Below are positions 52,542-63,233 of a stretch of 64,000 nt of DNA, in pieces. Both the position numbers and the translations under genes were made by a program. The stretch's first letter is position 1. Each line of letters begins with the position of its first letter. This DNA is from Spartinivicinus poritis (GTDB lineage: Bacteria > Pseudomonadota > Gammaproteobacteria > Pseudomonadales > Zooshikellaceae): contig NZ_JAPMOU010000001.1 of NCBI RefSeq assembly GCF_028858535.1, positions 1-64,000 on the forward strand, in the 5' to 3' direction. Under the pieces are notes generated by a model, which had not been told where the DNA came from, ran no database searches, and worked only from the letters and a program-made list of their open reading frames with translations.

Positions 52542-53381
52542 ATGCTTTGCCCTAGTCCACAACAAATACTACAACACCGACTAGTTTGCCTGATTGTTGT
52601 GCTGACTTTAATAAGTATTTCCAGTCAAGCTGCTGCTAACTGTTCCCGAATTAAAATATCAGGCAACCCAGAATACCCACCATTATTATGGCGAGACAGA
52701 ACTAATCCTAAGCAGCTAACAGGGGTTAGCATTGCTTTGCTAAAGCGGGCCGTAGAAAGTTTAGATATAACCGTTGATGCCATTTACGTTGGCCCTTGGT
52801 CCCGCGCCCAGGCAAAAATTAAAGCTAATGAGCTGGATATGTTGGCAGGTGCTTTTTTAACCGTCGAACGTACTACTTATATGGAGTATGTTAAGCCCGC
52901 TTATACACAGGTTGCCAATGTTGTATTTGTTGCCAATGGTAAAGGCTTTAAATTTAAACGCTGGAGCGACCTTAAAAATAAACGTGGTGCAACTCTCATA
53001 AACAACAGCTTTGGGCAAAAGTTCGACCAATATGCTCAGGATCACTTAGCCCTTTATGGTGTTCGATCCTTAGAAATTGCTTTTAAGCTCTTACTTGCAA
53101 AACGAGCAGACTATGTAGTCTATGAACTTTATCCTGGGCTTGCCTACGCAAAAGCAATGGGAGTTAACCAAGAGATACGTCACTTCACTAATTATATTAA
53201 CTCCGAGCCTTTATATTATACCTTTGCCTTAAAGTCTCCCTGCCTTGAAAAAAACCTTACCAAGCACTTGAGCGACTTTATTCACAGCCAAAAAAATACT
53301 CGTTTAGAAAAAGAACTATTAGAAGAGTACTTACAGCTTTGGCAAAATCAGGCCCACTTAGCCCTGGATGCGCCACCTTGA
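52542..53381 (+). CDS. Solitary periplasmic solute-binding protein (SBP family 3)
   Basis: The 279-residue protein has a signal peptide ending near SSQAAA (residue 31). The mature start IKISGNPEYPPLLWRD and the segments LTGVSIALLKRAVE, AIYVGPWSRAQAKI, and LAKRADYVVYELYPG follow the amino-acid binding protein fold. No transporter genes adjoin it. It sits, in reverse orientation, between dnaE and rnhB, which are normally neighbours, so it looks like an insertion into a conserved locus. Ligand unknown. It is only distantly like the other solitary binding protein at 10525. Confidence 0.82.
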   Translation: MLCPSPQQILQHRLVCLIVVLTLISISSQAAANCSRIKISGNPEYPPLLWRDRTNPKQLTGVSIALLKRAVESLDITVDAIYVGPWSRAQAKIKANELDMLAGAFLTVERTTYMEYVKPAYTQVANVVFVANGKGFKFKRWSDLKNKRGATLINNSFGQKFDQYAQDHLALYGVRSLEIAFKLLLAKRADYVVYELYPGLAYAKAMGVNQEIRHFTNYINSEPLYYTFALKSPCLEKNLTKHLSDFIHSQKNTRLEKELLEEYLQLWQNQAHLALDAPP

Positions 53382-53438
53382 TCCGCCACAAAAATAACCT
53401 CAACTTGTAGCAGGATATAAGCCATTCAAGATGCTAAA

Positions 53439-54041
53439 TTAGCTTTCTAGCAGCCTCTGGACAGGCTTAAATGAACGCCGATAAATAGGGGCTACCCCCT
53501 GTTTTTCAAGAGCCGCTAAGTGCGCTTTGGTAGGATAGCCTTTATGCTTGGCTAAACCATAACCAGGATACTGCTGATCCAACACATGCATTTCCCTGTC
53601 CCGAGTCACTTTAGCCAAAATAGATGCTGCAGCAATTGCCTGCACTTGAGAATCACCTTTAACCACAGCCTGACTAGGATAAGGAAGTTCTGGACAACGA
53701 TTACCATCAATAAGCACAAGCTCTGGCTTAACTGATAAACCTAACACTGCTCGCTGCATTGCCAGCATGGTGGCATGCAAAATATTGAGCTGGTCAATTT
53801 CCTCAACCTCGGCCCGGCCGATATGCCATGCTAAGGCTCGTTGCTGAATAACGTCAAAGAGTTGCTCACGCTTTTTATCAGTCAGTTTTTTTGAGTCATT
53901 TAAACCTTCAATAGGCTGGTTAGGATCTAAAATCACTGCAGCAGTCACTACAGCTCCACACAGCGGACCTCTACCTACCTCATCAACACCTGCAACTAAC
54001 TGATGCTGAGCAATTTCCCAGTTTATTTCAGACTGACTCAT
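53439..54041 (-). CDS. rnhB: Ribonuclease HII
   Basis: The 200-residue enzyme removes ribonucleotides from [23 protein letters not shown] near residues 17-36 holds the Asp-Glu pair, [13 protein letters not shown] near 46-58 and [13 protein letters not shown] near 138-150 complete the site. It overlaps lpxB by four bases in the usual lpxB-rnhB order. Confidence 0.97.
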   Translation of the reverse strand: MSQSEINWEIAQHQLVAGVDEVGRGPLCGAVVTAAVILDPNQPIEGLNDSKKLTDKKREQLFDVIQQRALAWHIGRAEVEEIDQLNILHATMLAMQRAVLGLSVKPELVLIDGNRCPELPYPSQAVVKGDSQVQAIAAASILAKVTRDREMHVLDQQYPGYGLAKHKGYPTKAHLAALEKQGVAPIYRRSFKPVQRLLES

Positions 54042-55228
54042 TTTATAAATTGATCCGCTACTAGTTGACTAACAACTTGAGCAGCTTTATCGCTGGCTTG
54101 ACAGCGTAGCTGCTGATGTAACTCTAAAAATAATGCTTCAGTTTGCGCCCAGCTATTATTGCCTGCCAAGTTTGCCAGTGAAGCTGTTGTTAAATTATCG
54201 ACAGTTGCAGCAGACTGAATAAACTCCGGCACTAACTGCCGCTCTGCAAGCAAGTTAGGCAGAGCAACATAAGGTGTTTTTACCAACCAACGCAAAATCT
54301 GATATGTGATAGGAGCAAGTCGATAAGCCATAACCATCGGCCTTTTCAGCAGCATACATTGCAAAGTGGCTGTACCAGAGGCTACTAGTACAGTATCTGC
54401 GGCGACCATTGCCTGATCCGCTTGTTCATCAATCAATTTTACTCGATTTTTAACCGCTGCATTTTCTGGCAAACTAAGCAGTGCTTCGAGCTGTTTTCTT
54501 CTGACACTATTAGCACAAGGCAACACAGCATTCGCATTTGGATACTGCTCTAAACACCGCTGAAAAGTAGCTAAAAACAGCTGTCCCAACTGTTTTATTT
54601 CAGAGCCTCGACTGCCTGGCAGCAACGCAATTACCGGCGCATTGACTGGTAATTGCAACTGCTGTCTAGCCGCAGCTTGGTCACTTTGAAGTGGAATTTC
54701 ATCAGCCAGAGGGTGGCCCACAAAGGTAACAGGTACTTGGTGTTGCTGGTAAAAAACGGCTTCAAATGGTAACAAGGTCAGCATATGATCCACTGACCGA
54801 GCAATTTTCTTCACTCGACTCTGCCGCCAAGCCCACACTGAAGGGCTGACATAGTGAACAGTAGTAATACCAGCCTGCTTGAGCTTACATTCAAGCTCAA
54901 GATTAAAATCAGGCGCATCTATACCTATAAATATATGGGGTGGTGTTTCTGTAAAATAATTAAAAAGCTGCTTACGAATGCTTAACAATTCCTTTAAGCG
55001 CCCCAATACTTCTACCAAACCCATAACAGAAAGGCGCTCCATAGGCACATGACTATGAAAACCTTCCGCTTCCATAAGTGGCCCGCCAATTCCTTCAAAC
55101 ACAGCCGTTGGGAAGCGCTTTTTTAATGACTTAATTAAACCCGCCCCCAAAATATCACCAGAGGCTTCACCTGCCACAATACCTACTCGTAAAGGGCCTT
55201 GATAAAATGGGTAACTCAAGTTTGTCAT
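54038..55228 (-). CDS. lpxB: Lipid-A-disaccharide synthase
   Basis: The 396-residue glycosyltransferase joins UDP-2,3-diacylglucosamine to lipid X in lipid A synthesis. [16 protein letters not shown] near residues 16-31, [19 protein letters not shown] near 122-140, and [12 protein letters not shown] near 205-216 are the family blocks. It lies three bases after lpxA. Confidence 0.97.
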   Translation of the reverse strand: MTNLSYPFYQGPLRVGIVAGEASGDILGAGLIKSLKKRFPTAVFEGIGGPLMEAEGFHSHVPMERLSVMGLVEVLGRLKELLSIRKQLFNYFTETPPHIFIGIDAPDFNLELECKLKQAGITTVHYVSPSVWAWRQSRVKKIARSVDHMLTLLPFEAVFYQQHQVPVTFVGHPLADEIPLQSDQAAARQQLQLPVNAPVIALLPGSRGSEIKQLGQLFLATFQRCLEQYPNANAVLPCANSVRRKQLEALLSLPENAAVKNRVKLIDEQADQAMVAADTVLVASGTATLQCMLLKRPMVMAYRLAPITYQILRWLVKTPYVALPNLLAERQLVPEFIQSAATVDNLTTASLANLAGNNSWAQTEALFLELHQQLRCQASDKAAQVVSQLVADQFIK

Positions 55229-55231
55229 GAT

Positions 55232-56002
55232 CTATCGGGTAATTCCCCGAGTTGAAGCCTCGAGTGACTTTATGAATACAGAAACTTCAGCATAGCCTTT
55301 TTCCAGTACTGATAGTTTCGCTAAGGCTTCCTCTAAAGTGAGTCCTTGTCGATAAACAACTTTATAAGCTTGTCGAAGTATTTTAATCAGCTCTGGTGAA
55401 TACTGTCGGCGTCGCATACCCTCAAAATTCATTCCATGGGCTTCAGCCGGATTACCACTGACCATCACAAAAGCAGGTATATCTTTAAATACGGCAGTAT
55501 GGGCAGCAGACATGCTATAAGCACCTACCATACAAAACTGGTGCACTGTGGTATAACCGCCCAGGATTGCCCCACGCCCTACTTTGACATGACCAGCAAT
55601 TGCCGCGTTATTTGCGAAAATGCAGTCATCTTCGATAATGCTATCATGGCCCACATGAACATAAGCCATGAATAAATTGTTGTTACCAATGATGGTGGCA
55701 CTATTATCCTGAACAGTACCTCTATGAATAGTACAGCCCTCTCGAATAATATTATTATCACCAATTTCCAGGCGAGTAGGCTCGCCTTGATATTTTTTAT
55801 CCTGACAGTCTTCACCAACTGAGGCAAATTGAAAGATTCGGTTATTCTTGCCAATCTGGGTGGGTCCTTTAATAACAACATGGGAGTGAATAACTGAACC
55901 AGGTCCAATTTCAACTTCCGGCCCGATGTAACTCCAGGGCCCAACCTCAACTCCCTCGGCCACTTTCGCTTTGGGGTCAATGACAGCTCGTGAATCAATC
56001 AA
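55232..56002 (-). CDS. lpxA: UDP-N-acetylglucosamine acyltransferase LpxA
   Basis: The 256-residue enzyme adds the first hydroxyacyl chain in lipid A synthesis, on the cytoplasmic side. Hexapeptide repeats (for example IGPEVEIGPGSVIHSHVVI) form the left-handed beta helix, and VGHDSIIEDD near residues 118-127 carries the catalytic histidine. The start is TTG at 56002, two bases after the fabZ stop, with AAGGA nine bases upstream. The longer frame from 56026 overlaps fabZ and lacks family support. Confidence 0.94.
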   Translation of the reverse strand: MIDSRAVIDPKAKVAEGVEVGPWSYIGPEVEIGPGSVIHSHVVIKGPTQIGKNNRIFQFASVGEDCQDKKYQGEPTRLEIGDNNIIREGCTIHRGTVQDNSATIIGNNNLFMAYVHVGHDSIIEDDCIFANNAAIAGHVKVGRGAILGGYTTVHQFCMVGAYSMSAAHTAVFKDIPAFVMVSGNPAEAHGMNFEGMRRRQYSPELIKILRQAYKVVYRQGLTLEEALAKLSVLEKGYAEVSVFIKSLEASTRGITR

Positions 56003-56004
56003 AA

Positions 56005-56445
56005 CTAGAGTTCCTTTTTGGCACAAGTTATTTCAGCGGAACTCACCATTTTTCCATCAACTACAGCTTCACAATAAAATTTCCATATACCACGCTTTTC
56101 TGTTTTATAAGTAGCGTTTAATACTAACTGATCACCAGGTACAACAGGCTGCTTGAATCTAACTTTATCAGCGCCAGCAAAATAATACACATGATTATCT
56201 TCGCGCTGCTTACCACTCATTTTAAAACCTAAAATACCTGCCGCTTGAGCCATTGCCTCAACGATAAGTACACCTGGCATAATAGGATGCTGCGGAAAGT
56301 GACCATTGAAGAAATCTTCATTTACTGAAACATTTTTGTAGCACTTAATAGTTTTAGCATCCAGATCTAGATCAACCACCCGGTCAACCAACAAAAACGG
56401 ATACCTTTGAGGCAAAAACTCTTTAATTTCTTCAACGCGCATCAT
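56005..56445 (-). CDS. fabZ: 3-hydroxyacyl-ACP dehydratase FabZ
   Basis: The 146-residue hotdog enzyme dehydrates 3-hydroxyacyl-ACP in fatty acid synthesis. [14 protein letters not shown] near residues 11-24, [20 protein letters not shown] near 45-64 with the catalytic histidine and glutamate, are diagnostic. It lies between lpxD and lpxA as in other gammaproteobacteria. ATG 56445 is taken; TTG 56451 and ATG 56442 are possible. Confidence 0.96.
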   Translation of the reverse strand: MMRVEEIKEFLPQRYPFLLVDRVVDLDLDAKTIKCYKNVSVNEDFFNGHFPQHPIMPGVLIVEAMAQAAGILGFKMSGKQREDNHVYYFAGADKVRFKQPVVPGDQLVLNATYKTEKRGIWKFYCEAVVDGKMVSSAEITCAKKEL

Positions 56446-56490
56446 TTTCAACGTTAACCTAACTTGATTTTCAGCTGGATGGTAATTGGG

Positions 56491-57528
56491 TTAAGCGCCA
56501 GCGCTTAGCTGTTGCTCTAGTGTTTTAATTCGCTTGGCCAACTTATCCAGCTGACGATAGCGAACCACAAGCTTTTTCCATTCTGCGGTAGGCATTGAAC
56601 TACCCGCCCCAGAAGAGTATGAGCCTGGCTCACGAATTGATTTGGTGACTAGTGCCATTGCGGTGATATGAACATTATCTGCAATAGTCAAGTGGCCAGC
56701 TAAACCCGAGCCGCCGGCTATTGTACAGTTTTTTCCGACTTTTGTACTGCCAGAAATACCAACACAGCCTGCAACTGCAGTATTATCCCCAATGACAACA
56801 TTGTGGGCAATCTGAATCAGGTTATCTAACTTAACGCCACAGCCTATCACTGTATTATCCAATGCGCCTCGATCGATAGTCGTATTAGCCCCTATTTCTG
56901 CATCACTGCCAATAACGACACCACCTAATTGAGCAATTTTATGCCATTCATTGTTATAGTGAGCAAAGCCAAAACCATCAGCACCAATAACAGCACCACT
57001 ATGGATGGTCACTCGCTCACCAACCAAAACACCATGACAAACTGTCACATTGGCGGCAAGATAACTATCAGCTCCAATTTCAGAGGTGTGACCAATAACT
57101 GTGCCCGCTCCAACAACAACATTTTCACCAATAATGGCATCTGCTTCTACAACTGCATTAGCACCAATAGATGCTGTTTTTGCAATTTTTGCAGTTTTAG
57201 CAATGGCCGCGCTGGGATGAACATAACCTGCTGGCTGTGCTTGCACACTAAACCAGTGAGAAATTTTAGCATAGCCTAAATAAGGGTTATTCAGGACTAA
57301 GGCATTACCTTCAAAATCATCCGCTTCATCAGGTGCAAGCAATATTGCACCTGCCTGGCTATCTGGCAGATATTTCTTGTAAGTGGGGTTTGCTAGAAAA
57401 GACAAATCTCTTGACGTTGCCTGCTGTAAAGTAGCAATTCCTGAGATTAAATAGCTAGGATCACCTTGAAGCTCTGCCTCAAGGTGATCTGCAATAACTT
57501 GCAAGGAAAAAGTACGCTCTGATGCCAT
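56491..57528 (-). CDS. lpxD: UDP-3-O-(3-hydroxyacyl)glucosamine N-acyltransferase LpxD
   Basis: The 345-residue enzyme adds the second acyl chain in lipid A synthesis. An N-terminal uridine-binding domain (residues 1-100, with [13 protein letters not shown]) is followed by many hexapeptide repeats, the block [20 protein letters not shown] near 178-197 and the catalytic histidine in [13 protein letters not shown]-terminal helix ([20 protein letters not shown]) ends the chain. It lies between skp and fabZ. Confidence 0.97.
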   Translation of the reverse strand: MASERTFSLQVIADHLEAELQGDPSYLISGIATLQQATSRDLSFLANPTYKKYLPDSQAGAILLAPDEADDFEGNALVLNNPYLGYAKISHWFSVQAQPAGYVHPSAAIAKTAKIAKTASIGANAVVEADAIIGENVVVGAGTVIGHTSEIGADSYLAANVTVCHGVLVGERVTIHSGAVIGADGFGFAHYNNEWHKIAQLGGVVIGSDAEIGANTTIDRGALDNTVIGCGVKLDNLIQIAHNVVIGDNTAVAGCVGISGSTKVGKNCTIAGGSGLAGHLTIADNVHITAMALVTKSIREPGSYSSGAGSSMPTAEWKKLVVRYRQLDKLAKRIKTLEQQLSAGA

Positions 57529-57541
57529 ATAAAGAGAGGTA

Positions 57542-58054
57542 TTAACGGTAGGTATTAAGTTTCTGGATTACTTTGAGAGTTATATCATGTTTTGGGTTAA
57601 TATAGAATGCTGTCGCACGATTTAAAACAAGATCATAGCCATTTGCTTTTGCCACTTCTGTAATTGCTTTGTCCAACTTTGGCTTTAGCTTTTTAAACTG
57701 CTCACGATCCGCTTTATTTTTTTCAGCCTGAAACTCTTTAGTCTGAATCTGATAGTCTTCAGCTTTCCGCTTTAGCTCAAGCTGTAATTTGCCACGCTCA
57801 GTATTACTCATAGCAGCAGCATCTTTCTTCAGTTTGGTGTTAATGCGTTTAGCATCAGCCTCCAGCCTTTTCAAGTTGTTAACTTTACCACTAAACTTAC
57901 TTTCCAGTTGTTTTAAGTATTTTTTAGCAGCATCTGACTGATTAAGTGCTTTTTGATAGTCAACCACAGCTACTTTAACTTCAGCCATAGTAACAGGTGC
58001 TAATGAAGCAAATACAAACCCGGCAAACACCATTCCGATTAGTTTTTTGACCAA
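57542..58054 (-). CDS. skp: Periplasmic chaperone Skp/OmpH
   Basis: The 170-residue chaperone binds outer membrane proteins on the way to the Bam complex. A signal peptide (residues 1-24, ending VTMA) precedes a strand and a long lysine-rich coiled coil. The TTG at 58054 is chosen because GGAG lies 8 bases upstream and the signal peptide starts there; the frame open from 58081 would add nine residues. It lies between bamA and lpxD as usual. Confidence 0.93.
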   Translation of the reverse strand: MVKKLIGMVFAGFVFASLAPVTMAEVKVAVVDYQKALNQSDAAKKYLKQLESKFSGKVNNLKRLEADAKRINTKLKKDAAAMSNTERGKLQLELKRKAEDYQIQTKEFQAEKNKADREQFKKLKPKLDKAITEVAKANGYDLVLNRATAFYINPKHDITLKVIQKLNTYR

Positions 58055-58154
58055 AACTTTTTCTCCTACGTTGTAAACCAAATAGCCTAACCTGAATATT
58101 TTGTAGCTATTTACCCTCTCTGGATAATCAAGCTCACTGATGGTTTACCAGCTT

Positions 58155-58225
58155 CTTTGGTAGTAATTTTTTGCAACCTGCTGTCTGATGCACTTACCTA
58201 AAGTGGTTGCAAAATATTACCAAAG
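58155..58225. repeat. Large imperfect stem-loop between bamA and skp
   Basis: CTTTGGTAGTAATTTTTTGC continuing AACC (58155-58178) is matched, with two unpaired bases, by GGTTGCAAAATATTACCAAA continuing G (58205-58225). The loop is about 26 bases. It could terminate or process the bamA transcript before skp, or be a local repeat. Confidence 0.6.
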
Positions 58226-58268
58226 AGGCCAATAAAACCTCTAGTGTCTAAGTTAAGTCGCTTTCAGG

Positions 58269-60584
58269 TTAAAATGACTGTCCCAGCGCAAATTGAAAGA
58301 CTTCGGTTTCATCACTTGAATCGGCATTCAGGCCTTTTGCCAAGCTAAATGTCAAAGGTCCCAAGCCTGTTATCCAGGTGACACCAAAGCCTACTGAATA
58401 ACGTAATTCACCAAAGTCTGCATTACTGCAGTTCTTTTCGTCATCACCGCAGTCACTATCGAAGACATTACCGGCATCCAGAAATACAGCACTACGCACA
58501 GAACGTTGATCTTTTATAAATGGCATAGGGAAGATAACTTCTGCAGTTCCTTCAACCAAAATATTGCCACCTATTGGATCATCGTCATTATTATCCTTGC
58601 GCACAGCTCTGGGGCCAAGTGTATTGTTCTTGAAACCGCGCACAGAACCAAAACCACCCGCATAATAATTCTCATAAAATGGCAGCTCGGAAGTACCGCC
58701 AAAGCTATCGCCATAACCTAAATTGGTTTTTAAGTGTAGTGTCAGCTTTTCACTGATTGGCGTAAAGATTTGACCAGTATAGTTGAGCTTATAAAACTTC
58801 AAGTCACTCCCTGGTAATGCCAGCTCTAACCCTATAGATTGAGAATGACCATCTGTTGCTAAAATCCCGCGGTTTAAGGTAGATTCATTCCAACCAATAT
58901 TAAACTTGTAGTTTAAAAAGCTGTCACCTTCCTTATCTATAAAATCAACAATTTGTTGCGCAGTATTTGAGCCTGTACTGACATCAGTATTATCCAAACC
59001 GAAGCCAAAGCTTAGCCGCTCAGTTTCTGAAATTGGATAGCCAAAGGTTACATCGCCACCCCACACATCTGTTGAATAATTGGAAATATCGGCTTCTTCA
59101 AAGTCAGTAGTCCGATAGAAAACATTAAAGCCACGGCTTACGCCATCAACCGTATAGTAGGGATCAATAAAACCAAAGCGGTAAAGCGTACGCACCTTAC
59201 TGGTATTTAAGCCAAGGTTGACCTTATTTCCCGTTCCCAGAAAGTTACTTTGACTGATATTACCACCCAAAATTAAGCCACTACCTTGAGAAAAACCTAA
59301 TGTAGCCTGAACACTACCAGAAGGCTGCTCTTCAACTGCATAATTAACATCTATTTGATCCGTGGTACCTGGCACAGCAGGGGTTTCAACATTCACTTGC
59401 TTAAAGTAACCCAACCGCTCTAAACGAGTACGAGATTGCTCGATTTTGTCAGTTGATGCCCAAGCACCCTCCATTTGCCGCATTTCTCGACGCAGCACTT
59501 CATCCTCTGTTTTAGTATTACCAACAAAGTTAATTCTACGCACATAGGTACGCTTACCAGGGTCAACAAAAAACGTAATCGATACTGTATTATTGTCATG
59601 GGGCTGTGGAATAGTATTCACATTGGCAAAGGTATAACCCTCATTACCAAGCCTTTGCAAAATTTGCTCTTCTGTTTTAGTAAGCTCTTTACGAGAAAAA
59701 GTTTGTCCTTCCTTAACACCTACCAAAGCTTTCATTTCTGTTTCAGGTACAACTAGGTCACCTGCCAGCTTGACATCTTTGATAGTAAACTTATTTCCTT
59801 CATTAACATTAACAGTAATGTAAACCTTCTCTTTATCAGGTGAAATAGAAACCTGAGTTGAGGCAATATTAAAGTTTACATACCCCCTATCAAAATAGTA
59901 TGAGCGCAATCGCTCTAAGTCACCTGATAGTTTTTCACGGGAGTATTTATCATCATTACTGTAAAACGAGAACATACCTGAAGGCTGAAGTTCAAATAGT
60001 TCCAACAGATCACCAGTAGGAAAGACTTTATTCCCAACAATATTAATATGCTTAATTTTAGCAACAGCGCCTTCTTTAATATTGATCTTCAAAGCAACCC
60101 TATTACGTGGTAAAGGCTCAACGTCAGTATTAACCTTCACACCATAACGGCCTTGACCAACATACTGTCGCTCTAGCTCTAGCCTGACCGCTTCCAGGGT
60201 AGCTTTTTGAAAAATCTCACCTTGTGACAACCCAGCTTGTTTCAAGCCTTCAAGCAGCTTCTTAGTTTCAATGGCTTTGTTTCCATCAATATCAATTGAA
60301 CTAATAGCCGGTCGCTCAACAACACTGATCACTAAAATATTACCATCTCGGGATAAGCGGATATCCTGAAAATAGCCTGTTTTAAATAGTGCTCGCGTCG
60401 TTTCAACAACGGTTTGATCATCAACCTCATCACCAGCACCTACTGGTATTGAGTTAAATACGGTACCTGCAGAAACCCTCTGCAGGCCGTTTATTCTTAT
60501 ATCAGATACAACAAAAGTATCTGCAAGGGCGACATAGGGTATTGCTGCACACCCAACTAACAAAGACAACAAATAACGTTTCAT
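58269..60584 (-). CDS. bamA: Outer membrane protein assembly factor BamA
   Basis: The 771-residue protein inserts beta-barrel proteins in the outer membrane. A signal peptide (MKRYLLSLLVGCAAIPYVALA) is followed by five POTRA domains (about residues 22-420, beginning FVVSDIRINGLQRVS) and a 16-strand barrel with GGFGSVRGFKNNTLGPRA near 640-657, the conserved RGF loop. It ends in phenylalanine (LGQSF), the usual barrel signature. ATG 60584 is chosen; the longer frame from 60665 adds 27 residues without a signal. Confidence 0.97.
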   Translation of the reverse strand: MKRYLLSLLVGCAAIPYVALADTFVVSDIRINGLQRVSAGTVFNSIPVGAGDEVDDQTVVETTRALFKTGYFQDIRLSRDGNILVISVVERPAISSIDIDGNKAIETKKLLEGLKQAGLSQGEIFQKATLEAVRLELERQYVGQGRYGVKVNTDVEPLPRNRVALKINIKEGAVAKIKHINIVGNKVFPTGDLLELFELQPSGMFSFYSNDDKYSREKLSGDLERLRSYYFDRGYVNFNIASTQVSISPDKEKVYITVNVNEGNKFTIKDVKLAGDLVVPETEMKALVGVKEGQTFSRKELTKTEEQILQRLGNEGYTFANVNTIPQPHDNNTVSITFFVDPGKRTYVRRINFVGNTKTEDEVLRREMRQMEGAWASTDKIEQSRTRLERLGYFKQVNVETPAVPGTTDQIDVNYAVEEQPSGSVQATLGFSQGSGLILGGNISQSNFLGTGNKVNLGLNTSKVRTLYRFGFIDPYYTVDGVSRGFNVFYRTTDFEEADISNYSTDVWGGDVTFGYPISETERLSFGFGLDNTDVSTGSNTAQQIVDFIDKEGDSFLNYKFNIGWNESTLNRGILATDGHSQSIGLELALPGSDLKFYKLNYTGQIFTPISEKLTLHLKTNLGYGDSFGGTSELPFYENYYAGGFGSVRGFKNNTLGPRAVRKDNNDDDPIGGNILVEGTAEVIFPMPFIKDQRSVRSAVFLDAGNVFDSDCGDDEKNCSNADFGELRYSVGFGVTWITGLGPLTFSLAKGLNADSSDETEVFQFALGQSF

Positions 60585-60667
60585 GAAATCAGTTCTTCCA
60601 GGGTCGGCAAGACATTGAAAGAAAATAGAAGCTTTTTCCAACAAGTGAAAAAAAGATTCCCCCAAAC

Positions 60668-62035
60668 TTACAGACGGCTTAAGTCATTATAAAAAGCTAA
60701 AAACATCATAGCGATAACCAGGCTGAGTCCTATCTGTAATCCAATTACTTGTGCTTTTTCTGAGACAGGACTTCCTTTTACCCATTCGACAAAATAAAAC
60801 AACAAATGTCCACCATCAAGCACAGGAACAGGCAACAAGTTAATTACACCCAAACTGATGCTAACAAGCGCTAAAAAGTTCAAAAAACTTTCCAGGCCTA
60901 ATTTTGCCGAATTGCTCGCCACTTTAGCAATGGTTATTGGACCACTCAAGTTTTTAACTGAGACATCGCCCAGCACCATCTTTTTGATGGACGTCACAGT
61001 CAAGGTTATCATTGACCACGTTTTATCCAGCCCACCAAAAAAGGCTTTAACTGGTGAGTATTTAACTGTTCTAATTAAACTAGTTGCAGTATTTATAAGC
61101 TGAGGACTTATACCAGCAAAACCTATTTTTTCATCACCTTGTTGCTTAAACTCGGGACGTAAATTAATAATTTGTGTTTCGTCTTTTCTTAAAACACGTA
61201 GTGCAATATTTTTCTCTGGATTATTTTTTATTTGCTCTACCAGCTCTCGCCAATCATTAATTTGTTGATCGTTAACGGCTAGAATTTTATCGCCTGATTG
61301 CAAACCTGCTTTTTCTGCTCGCCCCCCCGGCACTAGTTGGTCTACAACTGCTGGTATAGGCTGTGCGTAGGGTGTTATTCCCAGGCTAGAAACAGGGTTT
61401 GGCTGCTCTTGACCTGACAACCAGTCTGTAATTGAAATCGTCTTAGTAATACTGGCTGACGACTGGGTGCCAGACACCTCATGCTGTTTCAACTGAATGT
61501 TAAGCTCAGTGGTATCTCCAATATAACGTAATAGCTCGATATTGAAGTCATACCAAGTTGGAGTAGGCTCATTATTAACACTAACAACCTCGTAGCCACT
61601 CTCAATACCTGCCAGCTGAGCTGGGCTGTTATCAGTAATTTTTCCAGTAACAGGAACCAGGCTTTGAAAGCCCAGCATTAACATAATCCAAAAAGCAACA
61701 ACCGCTAATAAAAAGTTAGCTAATGGTCCAGCTAGAATAATTGCTATTCGCTGGCTAACAGGTTTACGGTTAAACGCATACTGGAGCTGATCAGGAGGGA
61801 CTGGACCTTCCTTTTCATCCAGCATCTTGACATAGCCTCCCAAAGGAAAGGCCGCAATAGCAAACTCCGTCCCATGGCGGTCATACCATGAAATGAGCGG
61901 TTTTCCAAAACCAAACGAAAATCGATGGACCTTTACTCCACAGCGTCTTGCTACCCAGAAATGACCATACTCATGAAAAGTAACTAAAATTCCTAGAGTG
62001 ACAATAAAAGCTAATACTGACTGTAAAAACTCCAT
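60668..62035 (-). CDS. rseP: Site-2 intramembrane protease RseP
   Basis: The 455-residue zinc protease cuts anti-sigma factor RseA within the membrane and clears signal peptides. TFHEYGHFWVARR near residues 19-31 holds the HExxH site in the first membrane segment, two PDZ domains lie near 115-190 and 215-300, and PVPVLDGGHLLFY near 392-404 supplies the third ligand. It lies between dxr and bamA as usual. Confidence 0.97.
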   Translation of the reverse strand: MEFLQSVLAFIVTLGILVTFHEYGHFWVARRCGVKVHRFSFGFGKPLISWYDRHGTEFAIAAFPLGGYVKMLDEKEGPVPPDQLQYAFNRKPVSQRIAIILAGPLANFLLAVVAFWIMLMLGFQSLVPVTGKITDNSPAQLAGIESGYEVVSVNNEPTPTWYDFNIELLRYIGDTTELNIQLKQHEVSGTQSSASITKTISITDWLSGQEQPNPVSSLGITPYAQPIPAVVDQLVPGGRAEKAGLQSGDKILAVNDQQINDWRELVEQIKNNPEKNIALRVLRKDETQIINLRPEFKQQGDEKIGFAGISPQLINTATSLIRTVKYSPVKAFFGGLDKTWSMITLTVTSIKKMVLGDVSVKNLSGPITIAKVASNSAKLGLESFLNFLALVSISLGVINLLPVPVLDGGHLLFYFVEWVKGSPVSEKAQVIGLQIGLSLVIAMMFLAFYNDLSRL

Positions 62036-62036
62036 T

Positions 62037-63215
62037 TTATAAACCCACTTGATTTATCAATGTCATGGCTAGTTCACGCGCTTTGCCATCAGCAACCAAA
62101 ACATTTTCGAGTTCAAATGAAGGCTGCACTTCTAACCGAGTAAGCACTGTCTCATTAATAAGTGGAATGTCGATAAAGCGAATAGTTCCAGCCAAAAACG
62201 CAGCCACAGCCACTTCATTAGCGGCATTTAAGATAGCTGGCGCTGTTCCACCCGCCTCTGCCGCCTCACGAGCCAGCTTCAAACAAGGAAATCGCTGCTC
62301 ATCTGGAGGGTAAAAATCAAGCTGGGCTATATCAGCTAAATTGAGAGGCTTAACCTCCGTTGACATTCGAGCTGGCCAGGCAAGGGCATGGGCAATGGGG
62401 GTACACATGTCAGGATTACCCATTTGAGCTAATACTGAGCCATCAATGTAGTCAACCATTGAGTGAATAATACTTTGTGGGTGGATTACCACATCAACCC
62501 ACTCAGGCTTGATAGCAAATAAGTGACAGGCCTCTATTAACTCCAAGCCTTTATTCATCATCGAAGCTGAATCAACAGAGATTTTCTGTCCCATTGACCA
62601 GTTGGGGTGAGCACAAGCTTGCTCAGGGGTCACTTCTGTTAATTGAGCTTGGCTAAACTTTCGGAAAGGCCCACCTGAAGCTGTTAAAACAACTCTCCTA
62701 ACACCTGCGTCTGGTAGCGACTGAAAGCAGTGGGGGAGACACTGAAAAATAGCATTATGCTCACTATCAATAGGCAACAAAGTAGCTTTATGTACTTTAA
62801 CTGCATTCATAAATAGCTCACCAGCCATTACGAGGCTTTCTTTATTGGCCAGTAAGACTTTCTTCCCCGTCTTAACTGCTGCTAAGGTAGGCAATAAGCC
62901 AGCGGCACCCATAATAGCTGCCATCACCACATCAACCTGCGGGTCCTCTGCCACTGCTGCCAAAGCAGCCTTGCCAGCTAGTACTTCTGTCGAGGAACCT
63001 GCTGATCTGAGCCGCTCAGCTAATTGATCTGCAGCAGCCTCATTAACCAGTACTGCATACTTTGGTGCAAACTGCATGCATTGTTGAAACAGCTTTTCAA
63101 CTTGCTGATTAGCTGCTAGTGCAAATACCTGGTATTTATCAGAATGCGCTTTAATAACAGCTAACGTGCTACAACCGATGGAACCGGTACTGCCTAAAAT
63201 GGTGATTTGCTGCAC
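62037..63215 (-). CDS. dxr: 1-deoxy-D-xylulose 5-phosphate reductoisomerase
   Basis: The 392-residue enzyme makes methylerythritol phosphate, the first committed step of the MEP pathway. [16 protein letters not shown] near residues 6-21 is the NADPH loop, [12 protein letters not shown] near 120-131 and [13 protein letters not shown] near 148-160 with the metal aspartate and glutamate follow, and [12 protein letters not shown] near 219-230 is the substrate block. The stop abuts the rseP start. Confidence 0.97.
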   Translation of the reverse strand: MQQITILGSTGSIGCSTLAVIKAHSDKYQVFALAANQQVEKLFQQCMQFAPKYAVLVNEAAADQLAERLRSAGSSTEVLAGKAALAAVAEDPQVDVVMAAIMGAAGLLPTLAAVKTGKKVLLANKESLVMAGELFMNAVKVHKATLLPIDSEHNAIFQCLPHCFQSLPDAGVRRVVLTASGGPFRKFSQAQLTEVTPEQACAHPNWSMGQKISVDSASMMNKGLELIEACHLFAIKPEWVDVVIHPQSIIHSMVDYIDGSVLAQMGNPDMCTPIAHALAWPARMSTEVKPLNLADIAQLDFYPPDEQRFPCLKLAREAAEAGGTAPAILNAANEVAVAAFLAGTIRFIDIPLINETVLTRLEVQPSFELENVLVADGKARELAMTLINQVGL

Positions 63216-63233
63216 TATTTTACCACCCTGTTA

